Source: Micavibrio sp. UBA2020 (GTDB lineage Bacteria; Pseudomonadota; Alphaproteobacteria; Micavibrionales; UBA2020). From it: a stretch of DNA of 6,014 bases. How positions within the stretch are numbered: position 1 is the first letter of the stretch; each line of letters opens with the position of its first letter. Below the pieces are notes generated by a model. That model searched no databases. It was given only the letters and a program-made list of their open reading frames with translations, and had not been told where the DNA came from. A program made the translations under genes and the position numbers. The stretch lies in assembly GCA_002334985.1 (NCBI GenBank), contig DDBY01000164.1:1-6014 (forward strand). Direction: 5' to 3'. This document shows, piece by piece, positions 1 through 6,014 of this stretch.

Positions 1-179
1 GGCTCCAGCATATAACCCGACAGGCGCGTGTCCTTGCCAATCACAACCTTGCGGCGGTGGCTGCCGCGCGCCAGCACCTGCGCCGCGGCCATGGCGACTT
101 TCAGCGCCGTTTCCGCCGTGATAGCGCCTGTATTGGCTTTGCCGCGAATGCCGTCCGTGCCGAAAAGTTTGCGGGTCAT
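1..179 (-). CDS. glmM: Phosphoglucosamine mutase GlmM, N-terminal fragment
   Basis: GlmM converts glucosamine-6-phosphate to glucosamine-1-phosphate in the cytoplasm, on the route to UDP-GlcNAc for peptidoglycan and LPS. Only the first 59 codons plus two bases are present; the rest, including the catalytic phosphoserine loop, lies beyond the left edge. The visible protein opens [16 protein letters not shown], the N-terminal signature of bacterial GlmM (FGTDGIRG), and continues to [15 protein letters not shown], matching the conserved GKDTR-SGYM segment of the first phosphohexomutase domain. The ATG start is firm: an in-frame stop lies about 30 nt upstream with no other start codon between, and AAAAGGA lies upstream with a 12-nt gap. 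It follows the ankyrin gene after a 191-bp spacer without a clear terminator, so the two may share a transcript. That GlmM follows ftsH is a common proteobacterial arrangement; folP, often between them, is absent here. Confidence 0.95.
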   Translation of the reverse strand, partial: MTRKLFGTDGIRGKANTGAITAETALKVAMAAAQVLARGSHRRKVVIGKDTRLSGYMLE

Positions 180-191
180 TTTTTTGTCGTA

Positions 192-198
192 TCCTTTT
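192..198 (-). promoter_or_regulatory. Ribosome binding site of glmM
   Basis: On the minus strand the sequence reads AAAAGGA, ending 12 nt before the glmM ATG; the gap is A-rich (TACGACAAAAAA). The spacing is longer than the usual 5-9 nt, but this is the only Shine-Dalgarno-like match near the only usable start. Confidence 0.6.
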
Positions 199-204
199 GC
201 ATCT

Positions 205-252
205 GAAAATCAGCCCGAAAAAATCAAACTGAAAAAATCGAGCCGAAAAATC
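205..252. repeat. Four phased GA(4-6)TC tracts in the glmM leader
   Basis: On the plus strand GAAAATC (205-211), GAAAAAATC (217-225), GAAAAAATC (231-239) and GAAAAATC (245-252) recur at intervals of 12, 14 and 14 bp. On the glmM coding strand they read as U-rich tracts of the form GAUUUUUUC in the presumed 5' leader, ending about 25 nt before the start codon. The flanking bases differ between copies, so the conserved part is the tract and its spacing. The tract nearest glmM also forms a tiny CTGA/TCAG hairpin (203-213). Function unknown: it could bind a protein or small RNA, or simply be low-complexity spacer. Confidence 0.55.
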
Positions 253-334
253 CAGCTTGTAAATTAACGCCCCCGCCCGCTGCCGTCCACTGGCACGGCG
301 ACTTAAAATACACATAATGCGTTCACTTTGTATG

Positions 335-352
335 ACGTTTTGTTACGTTTTG
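335..352. repeat. Pair of ACGTTTTG direct repeats, 10-bp period
   Basis: ACGTTTTG occurs at 335-342 and again at 345-352, exactly one helical turn apart, about 20 bp past the stop of the ankyrin gene and 155 bp before glmM. Such spacing would put both copies on the same face of the DNA. This is a short match and chance is a real possibility. Confidence 0.35.
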
Positions 353-370
353 GCCTTTATTTACGGCTTT

Positions 371-1237
371 TCAGGCGTTATAGCCGCCGCGGCGCGCGGG
401 CTTGCCAATACCGCGGGTATGCACGGCATCCGCATCGACCGTGCCGCCCGCCGCGCGCAAACGCCCCAGCGCGTCTTCAAGCGGGGCTTTTTCGGCAATA
501 TCGTCAAAATCGCGGCTTTCCACTGCTTCGGCGCGGGTTGTCAGGTTTTGGTATATCCGCGTGCGCTCCCGCGCGGCGAAATTGAAAACCTCTGTTACTT
601 TGTAGCCGATAGCGCCATCGGTATGCACATGCGCGATGCGTGCCCCGTCCAGCACATGCCAGCCCGCATCCGTCGACGCCGTATCCGGCGCGGCGGGCGG
701 GGGCAACGCTGTCATCACGGCCTTCGGCATCGCGGGGCGCGGCAGCGGGTTTTCCGCGTGATAGGCTTCGAGAATTTCAATCACATCCGGATGCGATTTT
801 TTCTGCGCCATATAAAGCGCATTGCGGTTTTGCTTGTTTTTGAGCGCAGGGTCGAAACCCGCATCAATCAAAAACGTGACCATTTCCGCATGCCCCGCTT
901 CGGCCGCCAGATGCAGGGGCGAGTTTCCCGCATCGTCCAGCGCGGATTTCATGTCCGGAAACTTTTCCAAAAACAGCTTGGCCAAACCAATATGCCCGCG
1001 CGCGGCGGCGACATGCAAAAGTGTGCCGTCTTCGTACATCATTTCGGGGCGCGCACCGGCATCGACAAGCATCACGGCGGCCTCGATGTTCCCTTTCAGC
1101 GTGGCAAGCTCCAGCGGCGCGCGGCCGTATTCTTCGCAGGCGTTTGCATCTGCGCCTTTGGCCAGCAGTTTTTTCAAATCATCGGTTTTGCCGTTGCGCA
1201 CGGCCTCCGCTATCCGGTGTGCCTGAAAAAAAATCAT
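371..1237 (-). CDS. Ankyrin-repeat protein with uncharacterised C-terminal region
   Basis: Encodes 288 residues from the ATG chosen here. Residues about 5-163 form roughly five ankyrin repeats; the clearest are 69-98 (GTLLHVAAARGHIGLAKLFLE) and 102-132 (GNSPLHLAAEAGHAEMVTFL). A Pro/Ala-rich linker (about 164-188) leads to a C-terminal part (192-270) with the patterns GYKVTEVFNF and ARERTRIYQNLTTRAEA, which I cannot assign to a known family. No signal peptide or membrane segment is visible, so it is probably cytoplasmic. Ankyrin arrays bind proteins; the partner is unknown. Start choice: the frame stays open to a GTG at 1309 (312 residues), but the extra residues are low-complexity and basic, and that GTG has no ribosome binding site. 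The ATG has only a poor one: AAGG lies 3 nt away and AGGA 14 nt away. It has its own strong promoter and separates ftsH from glmM. Confidence 0.85.
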   Translation of the reverse strand: MIFFQAHRIAEAVRNGKTDDLKKLLAKGADANACEEYGRAPLELATLKGNIEAAVMLVDAGARPEMMYEDGTLLHVAAARGHIGLAKLFLEKFPDMKSALDDAGNSPLHLAAEAGHAEMVTFLIDAGFDPALKNKQNRNALYMAQKKSHPDVIEILEAYHAENPLPRPAMPKAVMTALPPPAAPDTASTDAGWHVLDGARIAHVHTDGAIGYKVTEVFNFAARERTRIYQNLTTRAEAVESRDFDDIAEKAPLEDALGRLRAAGGTVDADAVHTRGIGKPARRGGYNA

Positions 1238-1246
1238 ACGCCTTGC

Positions 1247-1272
1247 CGCATTCCTGTTATGCGCATTCCTGT
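1247..1272. repeat. 11-bp direct repeat with 15-bp period at the ankyrin gene start
   Basis: CGCATTCCTGT occurs at 1247-1257 and 1262-1272, a perfect 11-bp repeat with a 15-bp period. On the minus strand each copy reads ACAGGAATGCG, so each carries AGGA and an ATG in another frame. The repeat lies in the leader just upstream of the ATG at 1237, or within the coding region if the distal GTG is used, where it would give RNAH-NRNAA. It may be a slippage duplication that altered the translation start region. Confidence 0.6.
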
Positions 1273-1338
1273 CATACCCGATGCTGCGGCCACATGGCGC
1301 CCGCCGCACGGATGGTTATTATTTCTGTAAACGCGCAC

Positions 1339-1367
1339 AGAATATAACCGCTGCGCAGGCGAGTCAA
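1339..1367 (-). promoter_or_regulatory. Sigma70-type promoter of the ankyrin gene (and perhaps glmM)
   Basis: On the minus strand TTGACT (1367-1362) and TATTCT (1344-1339) are separated by exactly 17 nt, close to the housekeeping consensus TTGACA-17-TATAAT. The predicted transcript begins near 1332, about 95 nt before the ATG at 1237. The promoter lies downstream of the ftsH terminator, which fits an independent transcription unit. Confidence 0.72.
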
Positions 1368-1437
1368 TCCGCGCCGGACGCCGCATAAACACCCTTGAAA
1401 TCAAACTGGAATGCAGGTTTTTAAACCCCGCGCGTAT

Positions 1438-1469
1438 AAAAAAACCGCCCCGTCGGGGGCGGCTTTTTT
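1438..1469 (-). terminator. Intrinsic terminator of ftsH
   Basis: On the minus strand a GC-rich stem CCGCCCC / GGGGCGG with a 4-nt loop is followed by seven Ts; a run of six As before the stem can pair with the T-run and lengthen it. It starts about 17 nt after the ftsH stop codon. The plus strand also ends in a T-run, so the structure could work in both directions, but no plus-strand gene was found to need it. Confidence 0.92.
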
Positions 1470-1485
1470 AGAGTTATTTTGCACG

Positions 1486-3450
1486 TCAGACCTGCGGTGC
1501 GGGGTCGGGCGTGCCAAGGTCGATGCCGCCCGATGTGGGGACGGAGCCGGATTTGGCACGCTTGCGGCGCTCTTCCGCTTCCTGCTCGGCCGTAGTGCGC
1601 ACCAGCGGCTCGCCCTTGATGACGCGCGGGATTTCTTCGCCGTTCAGCGATTCATATTCCAAAAGCGCCTTGGCGAGGGCATGCAGTTCATGCAGGTTAT
1701 CGACCAGCGTTTTCTTTGCACTGACATAGGCATCTTCGACGATGCGTTTCACTTCCGCATCTACCTTTGCCGCCGTGCTGCCTGCGATATTCTGCGGGCT
1801 GCCCGCGCTGTAGCCGAGGAACAGCTCGTCGCGGCCATTGCCGTAGTGGATGGGGCCAAGCTCGTGACTCATCCCCCATTCGGTCACCATGCGGCGCGCC
1901 ATATCGGTCGCCATCTTGATGTCGCTTGATGCGCCGGTGGTGACTTTTTCCGCACCGAAAATCAGCTCTTCGGCAATACGGCCGCCCATGGCAACGGCAA
2001 GGTCGGCATGCAGCTTTTCTTTGGATACCGACAGGCGGTCGCCTTCGGGCAGGCGCATGACCATACCCAGCGCACGGCCGCGCGGAATAATCGTGGCCTT
2101 GTGGATGGGGTCGGACGCCGGTTCATGCAGCGCGACGATGGCGTGGCCGGCTTCGTGATAGGCGGTCAGTTTCTTTTCCTGCTCCGACATGGCCATGGAG
2201 CGGCGTTCCGCCCCCATCATGACCTTGTCTTTCGCATCTTCGAATTCGGACATGCCGACGACGCGTTTGCCGCGGCGCGCCGCCATCAAGGCAGCCTCGT
2301 TCACGAGGTTCGACAGGTCAGCCCCCGAAAAGCCCGGCGTGCCGCGCGCAATCACGCGTGCATCAACATCGGGGCCGAGGGGCACTTTGCGCATGTGAAC
2401 CTTGAGAATTTTTTCGCGTCCGTTGACATCGGGGTTCGGCACCACGACCTGACGGTCGAAACGGCCGGGACGGAGCAGCGCAGGGTCGAGCACATCGGGG
2501 CGGTTGGTGGCGGCGATAAGGATGACACCCTCGTTCGCCTCGAAACCGTCCATTTCGACCAGCAGCTGGTTGAGCGTTTGCTCACGCTCGTCGTTGCCGC
2601 CGCCATGACCGGCGCCGCGGTGACGGCCGACAGCGTCGATTTCATCGATGAAAATAATGCAAGGCGCGGATTTTTTGCCCTGTTCGAACATGTCGCGCAC
2701 GCGGCTGGCGCCGACGCCCACGAACATCTCGACGAAGTCGGAACCGGAGATGGTAAAGAACGGTACGCCCGCTTCGCCCGCAACCGCGCGCGCAATCAGA
2801 GTTTTACCCGTACCCGGCGGGCCGACCAGCAGCACGCCCTTCGGAATTTTACCGCCGAGACGCTGGAATTTTTGCGGGTCTTTCAGGAATTCGACGACTT
2901 CTTCCAGCTCGTCCTTGGCTTCTTCAACGCCCGCCACATCGGCGAAGGTGACACGGCCGTTTTTCTCGTTCAGCAGTTTGGCTTTGGACTTGCCAAAGCC
3001 CATGGCTTTGTTGCCGCTGCCCTGCATCTGGCGCATGAAGAAAATCCACACACCGATGAGCAGCAGCATCGGGAACCACGTCAGCAGATAATCCATCAGC
3101 GTCGGGCGGTTGCTGGTATCGGGCTTGGCTTCGATGACAACGCCTTTGCCTTCGATACGGCTGACGACGTCGGTATTTTGCGGGATGACCACGGCGAATT
3201 GCTCGCCCGCTGTCTTGCGCACCTGCATCATGTCCCCGACGATGGTGACGCTTTGAATCTGTTTGTTATCGATTTGCGTGATGAAATCGCTATAGGCCAT
3301 GGGCTTCAGCCCCGCCATGCCCTGCTGGTCACGGCCGAACATGTTGAATACGGCGACCAGCATTAGCACAATCACCAGCCAGACAAGCATGTTGCGGCCC
3401 ATTGGGTTCTGGTTGCCACCCTGATTATCGTTGTCGTTTTGCTCTCTCAT
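1486..3450 (-). CDS. ftsH: ATP-dependent zinc metalloprotease FtsH
   Basis: FtsH is the inner-membrane AAA+ protease that, as a hexamer, extracts and degrades misfolded membrane proteins and regulatory substrates; in E. coli these include sigma32 and LpxC. The 654-residue product is complete and of normal length. Order: transmembrane helix 1 (about 21-38), small periplasmic domain (about 40-115), transmembrane helix 2 (about 119-140), AAA+ module with Walker A GPPGTGKT (210-217), pore loop MFVG (F243), Walker B CIIFIDE (264-270), and second region of homology ([20 protein letters not shown], arginine fingers R327 and R330). The protease domain has the zinc motif HEAGH (432-436) and a likely third ligand D510 in GASSDIK. 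The C-terminal tail is polar and variable, as usual. The ATG has AGAGG 5 nt upstream. It has its own promoter and a terminator directly after it, so it can be expressed alone. Confidence 0.99.
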   Translation of the reverse strand: MREQNDNDNQGGNQNPMGRNMLVWLVIVLMLVAVFNMFGRDQQGMAGLKPMAYSDFITQIDNKQIQSVTIVGDMMQVRKTAGEQFAVVIPQNTDVVSRIEGKGVVIEAKPDTSNRPTLMDYLLTWFPMLLLIGVWIFFMRQMQGSGNKAMGFGKSKAKLLNEKNGRVTFADVAGVEEAKDELEEVVEFLKDPQKFQRLGGKIPKGVLLVGPPGTGKTLIARAVAGEAGVPFFTISGSDFVEMFVGVGASRVRDMFEQGKKSAPCIIFIDEIDAVGRHRGAGHGGGNDEREQTLNQLLVEMDGFEANEGVILIAATNRPDVLDPALLRPGRFDRQVVVPNPDVNGREKILKVHMRKVPLGPDVDARVIARGTPGFSGADLSNLVNEAALMAARRGKRVVGMSEFEDAKDKVMMGAERRSMAMSEQEKKLTAYHEAGHAIVALHEPASDPIHKATIIPRGRALGMVMRLPEGDRLSVSKEKLHADLAVAMGGRIAEELIFGAEKVTTGASSDIKMATDMARRMVTEWGMSHELGPIHYGNGRDELFLGYSAGSPQNIAGSTAAKVDAEVKRIVEDAYVSAKKTLVDNLHELHALAKALLEYESLNGEEIPRVIKGEPLVRTTAEQEAEERRKRAKSGSVPTSGGIDLGTPDPAPQV

Positions 3451-3455
3451 GCCTG

Positions 3456-3460
3456 CCTCT
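3456..3460 (-). promoter_or_regulatory. Ribosome binding site of ftsH
   Basis: AGAGG on the minus strand lies 5 nt before the ATG at 3450. This fixes the start that puts a short polar Asn/Gln-rich segment ahead of the first membrane helix. Confidence 0.75.
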
Positions 3461-3497
3461 GTACCGTCGTTTGGGGTAATAAATAGCTACTCTTTCA

Positions 3498-3527
3498 ATT
3501 ATATAGCCTTAGGCGTCTTTGAAACAA
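3498..3527 (-). promoter_or_regulatory. Sigma70-type promoter of ftsH
   Basis: On the minus strand a perfect TATAAT (3503-3498) lies 18 nt after TTGTTT (3527-3522), a moderate -35. Transcription would begin near 3491, giving a leader of about 40 nt before the ftsH ATG. I looked for a heat-shock sigma32 pattern (CTTGAA with CCCCAT) because ftsH is often heat induced. A CTTGAG lies about 100 nt further upstream, but no matching -10 follows at the right spacing. Confidence 0.65.
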
Positions 3528-3677
3528 TCATGACGCGTAAAAACAGCTGCCTTGGCGCATACCCTATATTAAAAGACTGAAAGAAAAAGGTATTTTCTCA
3601 AGCCTTCCAACGCAGAAAGCTGCCGCAGCACATTTCATCTTATGGCAATCTTGGGAAGATTTAGCAAAACCGCAGAG

Positions 3678-3872
3678 CTACAGCCCGCCGAAAAAGGAAG
3701 GCACTTCTTTTGCTGGCGCCCTTCCCTTGCCCCTGAATCCGTATTTGTCGAAGCTGAAAGCCCAGTAAACCAGAATAACACAGGCCAAAACCCCCGCCCA
3801 TATAGCACCGTATGTCAGCCACTGCTTAGCTGTTGTTTTTCGAATACGCGTAAAATCCCATCCAAAAATCAT
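3678..3872 (-). CDS. Small single-pass membrane protein, function unknown
   Basis: A 64-codon gene starting MIFGWDFTRIRKTTAKQW. Its ATG overlaps the tilS stop codon as ATGA, the classic sign of translational coupling, and it ends in TAG before the ftsH promoter region. The product has a basic N-terminal stretch (R9, R11, K12, K16), one hydrophobic helix at about 19-40 rich in Trp, Tyr, Val and Ala (YGAIWAGVLACVILVYWAF), then a short tail with basic residues (K43, R47, K49, R51) ending SFFGGL. Positive charges on both sides leave the topology open. The frame is open further upstream inside tilS (to 3938), but that part merely overlaps tilS. I do not recognise a family. Its position suggests cotranscription with tilS; a role near FtsH or the envelope is only a guess. 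There is no clear Shine-Dalgarno beyond a G-rich GGGGTGG. Confidence 0.7.
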   Translation of the reverse strand: MIFGWDFTRIRKTTAKQWLTYGAIWAGVLACVILVYWAFSFDKYGFRGKGRAPAKEVPSFFGGL

Positions 3873-5191
3873 GGGAAAACCACCCCGCGTACAAACGTGC
3901 AGGAAACCCGCACGGCGTCCATCCCCACCGCCGCCCAATCCAGATGCGGCACTGCCGCCAGCGCGGGTAAGCCATCACCGCCGTTTTGCCAAAGCGCGGG
4001 CAGGCTGGCGCGGATTTTACCGGGCAGCGCATCAAACCGCGCGCGCGTATCCGCCGCCAAAAGCCGCCGCAGCTGCGCCGTGCCGTCAGCCCCCAGCGGC
4101 GCAAGCGTCATGCCCGCGTATGCGGCAAGGCCGGAGAAAACAAAGCGCCCGTCCCAATAAAGCGTATCCGCCCCCTCCAGCCGCAGCGGCGGCGGCAGCG
4201 CGGCATATTCACGCAAGGCCAGAACAACACCCGTACTATGCGGCGCAAGTTCGCAGCCGAAAGCGGTGCGCCCCGTAAACCCCGCCTGCGTCATATCGCG
4301 CAGCAGCGTAGATAGCATTTCAAACGGCGGCGGATAATCCGCAGGCGCCAGCATGGTCAAAAGCCGTGACAGCACGCGCCGCGCAATATCTGCGGGCAAA
4401 GACGCGAGTGCGGAAACATCCAGCGCGGCGTAACCTTCCGGATAAAGCGTCACGGCCTGCGCAAATTTTTCATCCGCCCCGCATTCAAGCGCGGCGCGCG
4501 CATCGTCCAGTTTTTGCAAAACCTGCGAAAGCCGCTGCGGCGAGAGGCCTTCGGCGGCTAGCATGTCTTCAAAAGCACGCAGGCGCACACGCAAATATTT
4601 TTCATTTTCGTTGGAGGGGTCCTCCGCCCATGTCACGCCCGCGGCGGTGCATACATCACGCAGTGCCGTACGGCCAAAGCCCAGCAACGGCCGCGCGAGA
4701 CGCAAACCGCCATCAAGCACACGCACCGGCGCGATGCCGCAAAGACCGTCGATGCCGCTGCCATGCGCAAGGCGCATCCAGAAAGTTTCCATCTGGTCTT
4801 CGGCCTGATGCGCGGTCAAAAGAATATCAAACCCGTCGCGGCGGCAGGCGTCCTGCAAGAGGGCGTAGCGCGCGGCGCGTGCGCGCTCCTGCACATGGGT
4901 TTGCGGCTTGTCGCCTTCCCACGTCAGGATTTCATGCGCGATGCCGAGGGCGGCGAGTTGCGCCCCTGCTGCCGCCGCCTCCGCCCGCGCCTCTTTGCGC
5001 AGGCCGTGGTCAACCGTATAGGCCCTGAGCACCGTGCCGCGCGGCAAAAGCAAAGCCGCGCAGAGAACCGCCAGCGCCATACTGTCGCCGCCGCCCGAAA
5101 CCGCGAGCGCGATGCGCGGCGCGGCGGCAAGGCCGCAGGCCGAAAGCGCCGCGTCAAACGCGGCGGTGTCGATATGAGAAAGGGATGTCAT
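3869..5191 (-). CDS. tilS: tRNA(Ile) lysidine synthetase TilS
   Basis: TilS uses ATP and lysine to convert C34 of the CAU anticodon of tRNA(Ile2) to lysidine, switching both charging and decoding from Met/AUG to Ile/AUA. The 440-residue product has the N-type ATP pyrophosphatase PP-loop SGGGDS (32-37), VDHGLR (60-65), the AHQAEDQMET motif (127-136), GSGIDGLCG (144-152), RPLL (167-170) and EDPSN followed by spaced arginines (190-205), all in the expected order. The C-terminal half is divergent, with LYWDGRF and a late APLG segment, as I would expect for alphaproteobacterial TilS. The ATG is 15 nt after the cpoB stop with no good Shine-Dalgarno, so translation may depend on coupling to cpoB. 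Its own stop overlaps the start of the small membrane protein gene. Confidence 0.97.
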   Translation of the reverse strand: MTSLSHIDTAAFDAALSACGLAAAPRIALAVSGGGDSMALAVLCAALLLPRGTVLRAYTVDHGLRKEARAEAAAAGAQLAALGIAHEILTWEGDKPQTHVQERARAARYALLQDACRRDGFDILLTAHQAEDQMETFWMRLAHGSGIDGLCGIAPVRVLDGGLRLARPLLGFGRTALRDVCTAAGVTWAEDPSNENEKYLRVRLRAFEDMLAAEGLSPQRLSQVLQKLDDARAALECGADEKFAQAVTLYPEGYAALDVSALASLPADIARRVLSRLLTMLAPADYPPPFEMLSTLLRDMTQAGFTGRTAFGCELAPHSTGVVLALREYAALPPPLRLEGADTLYWDGRFVFSGLAAYAGMTLAPLGADGTAQLRRLLAADTRARFDALPGKIRASLPALWQNGGDGLPALAAVPHLDWAAVGMDAVRVSCTFVRGVVFP

Positions 5192-5206
5192 GAAAAACCG
5201 CGCGGC

Positions 5207-6014
5207 TTATTTGCAGCCAATGCGCTTGGCTTCCTGTTCGGCGCGGCGGACAACGGGGGTTTGTTCGCTGCCGTATTCTTTTTTCAGCTGCGCAAACGAC
5301 AGGCAAGCGTCTTCTTTTTTGCCGATTTGCGACAGCGACAGCGCGAGTTTCAAAAGACTGTCCGGCGCTTTGGCGCCTTTGGGATAATCCTGATACCCTT
5401 GCGCGAAAGAGCGCGCGGCCTGCGCGTAATTGCCGCGCACATAATAGGTTTCCGCCAGCCAGTATTGCGCATTGGCCGCCAGCGCGTGCGACGGGTACAT
5501 CGCCATGAAACGCTTGAACTTGTCTTCGGCGGCTTCGTACTTCGCCTCGCGGATGTCGCTGAAGGCGGTGTCGTAGAGGATGCTGGCCGGGTCGCTGGCG
5601 CGCGACGTGGTCGAAGCGTTGGAAACAGTGCCGAGCGTGCCCGCGGGGCTGTTGCCGCTGGTACGCGCGCCCGTGACCTGCGCGGTCACGTCCTGCGCAT
5701 AGAGAGTATTATCCGTCGCAGCTGCCGCGCCGGTTTTAACGCCGCCGCGCTCCAGCTGCTGGAAACGCATGTCGTTATCGGCCAATGCGCGGTCAAGGCG
5801 CGTTTTCATCTGCTGAACGTCGTGGTTCATACGCTCCAGCTGGCCTGTCAGGGTGCGCTGCTGGCTTTCCAGCTGGCTCAGACGCACCTCGAGGTTCGCC
5901 ACCGCCGAAGAATCCGCACCGCCGCCGGAGAAAGCCGCCGCTTCGGACGGGCTCGGCGTTTTGCCGCGGTAAACCGTGCGGCTCAAAGTTTGAATCTGGT
6001 TTTCGAGCTGGTTG
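5207..6014 (-). CDS. cpoB: Cell division coordinator CpoB (YbgF), 5' end missing
   Basis: CpoB is a periplasmic protein that links the Tol-Pal system and outer-membrane constriction to septal peptidoglycan synthesis; in E. coli it binds TolA and PBP1B. The 268 visible residues lack the signal peptide and first residues, which lie beyond the right edge; the reading frame is open to the last base, and I see no real start inside. Visible parts: the end of a first heptad segment (NQLENQIQTL), a Ser/Gly/Ala spacer, a coiled coil at about 38-89 (LEVRLSQLESQQ through MRFQQLE), a low-complexity Thr/Ser/Gly linker (90-140), and three TPR repeats (about 145-176, 180-213, 217-248) including YWLAETYYVRGNYAQAARSF. 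This layout of coiled coil then C-terminal TPRs is typical of the family. It should follow pal outside the window, and tilS starts 15 nt after its TAA stop. Confidence 0.95.
   Translation of the reverse strand, partial: NQLENQIQTLSRTVYRGKTPSPSEAAAFSGGGADSSAVANLEVRLSQLESQQRTLTGQLERMNHDVQQMKTRLDRALADNDMRFQQLERGGVKTGAAAATDNTLYAQDVTAQVTGARTSGNSPAGTLGTVSNASTTSRASDPASILYDTAFSDIREAKYEAAEDKFKRFMAMYPSHALAANAQYWLAETYYVRGNYAQAARSFAQGYQDYPKGAKAPDSLLKLALSLSQIGKKEDACLSFAQLKKEYGSEQTPVVRRAEQEAKRIGCK

Larger units (their letters stand above)
180..370. other. Intergenic spacer between the ankyrin gene and glmM
   Basis: This 191-bp stretch is richer in A and T than the flanking genes. It holds the phased A-tract repeats near glmM and a pair of ACGTTTTG 8-mers 10 bp apart near the ankyrin stop codon. 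A short inverted repeat (GCCGT, 8-nt loop, ACGGC, around 281-298) is not followed by a U-run on the minus strand, so I do not call it a terminator. A weak promoter-like pair for glmM, TTTACA then GATTTT 18 nt later, can be read on the minus strand, but its -10 is poor. The ankyrin gene and glmM could therefore be cotranscribed. Confidence 0.6.
3451..3677. other. Intergenic region between the small membrane protein gene and ftsH
   Basis: About 227 bp, AT-richer than its surroundings. It contains the ftsH promoter and ribosome binding site. Small inverted repeats just after the upstream stop codon (ATCTT-CCC-AAGAT near 3645-3660, and GCTG-CGG-CAGC near 3620-3630) have short stems and no proper U-run, so I see no convincing terminator. 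Transcripts from cpoB-tilS may read through into ftsH. Confidence 0.55.

Noticed and set aside
28..267. 79-codon plus-strand open frame at the left edge
   Set aside because: Antisense to the conserved GlmM N-terminus.
281..298. Inverted repeat GCCGT/ACGGC as terminator of the ankyrin gene
   Set aside because: The stem is only about 5 bp with an 8-nt loop and no U-run follows on the minus strand.
317..1330. Long plus-strand open frame (337 codons) opposite the ankyrin gene
   Set aside because: Its product is rich in Arg, His and Cys without any recognisable motif, whereas the opposite strand gives clear ankyrin repeats. It is the usual shadow of a GC-rich gene.
2008..3366. 452-codon plus-strand open frame opposite ftsH
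   Set aside because: Entirely antisense to a fully conserved FtsH; the composition is His/Asp/Arg-rich noise and no ribosome binding site is evident.
3530..3580. 16-codon plus-strand open frame (MTRKNSCLGAYPILKD)
   Set aside because: Very short, no ribosome binding site, and it overlaps the ftsH promoter region.
4366..5028. 220-codon plus-strand open frame opposite tilS
   Set aside because: Antisense to conserved TilS motifs; the product is Arg/Pro/Ala-rich and low in complexity.
5984..5986. TTG as the start of cpoB
   Set aside because: The frame continues upstream in coding sequence (NQLENQIQT) to the window edge, and a start here would omit the signal peptide required for a periplasmic protein.

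Overview
This window looks like core-chromosome DNA from a GC-rich proteobacterium, most likely an alphaproteobacterium. The main reason is gene order: cpoB (ybgF), tilS, ftsH and glmM follow one another on the minus strand. This is the usual alphaproteobacterial layout, in which the tol-pal/cpoB block runs into tilS-ftsH and then glmM. In E. coli these genes are scattered and ftsH is followed by folP-glmM. I cannot name a genus from the sequence alone.

Every convincing gene is on the minus strand, so transcription runs from the right end of the window to the left. In that order: (1) the 3' part of cpoB, coding for a periplasmic coiled-coil/TPR partner of the Tol-Pal system, cut at its 5' end by the window edge; (2) tilS, tRNA(Ile) lysidine synthetase, 15 nt downstream; (3) a 64-codon single-pass membrane protein gene that I do not recognise, whose ATG overlaps the tilS stop codon as ATGA; (4) an intergenic stretch of about 230 bp with a good sigma70-type promoter; (5) ftsH, a complete membrane AAA+ zinc protease gene, followed by a strong intrinsic terminator; (6) a near-consensus promoter (TTGACT, 17 nt, TATTCT) driving a gene for an ankyrin-repeat protein with an uncharacterised C-terminal region; (7) a 191-bp AT-rich spacer with short phased repeats; (8) the first 59 codons of glmM, phosphoglucosamine mutase, which runs off the left edge.

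The conserved genes serve envelope integrity and division (CpoB, FtsH), translation fidelity (TilS) and peptidoglycan/LPS precursor supply (GlmM). The signals suggest three transcription units: cpoB-tilS-small membrane protein (possibly reading on into ftsH), ftsH alone from its own promoter to its terminator, and ankyrin gene-glmM. The two non-core items, the small membrane protein between tilS and ftsH and the ankyrin protein between ftsH and glmM, are the least described parts. No RNA genes, insertion sequences, CRISPR arrays or phage genes were seen.
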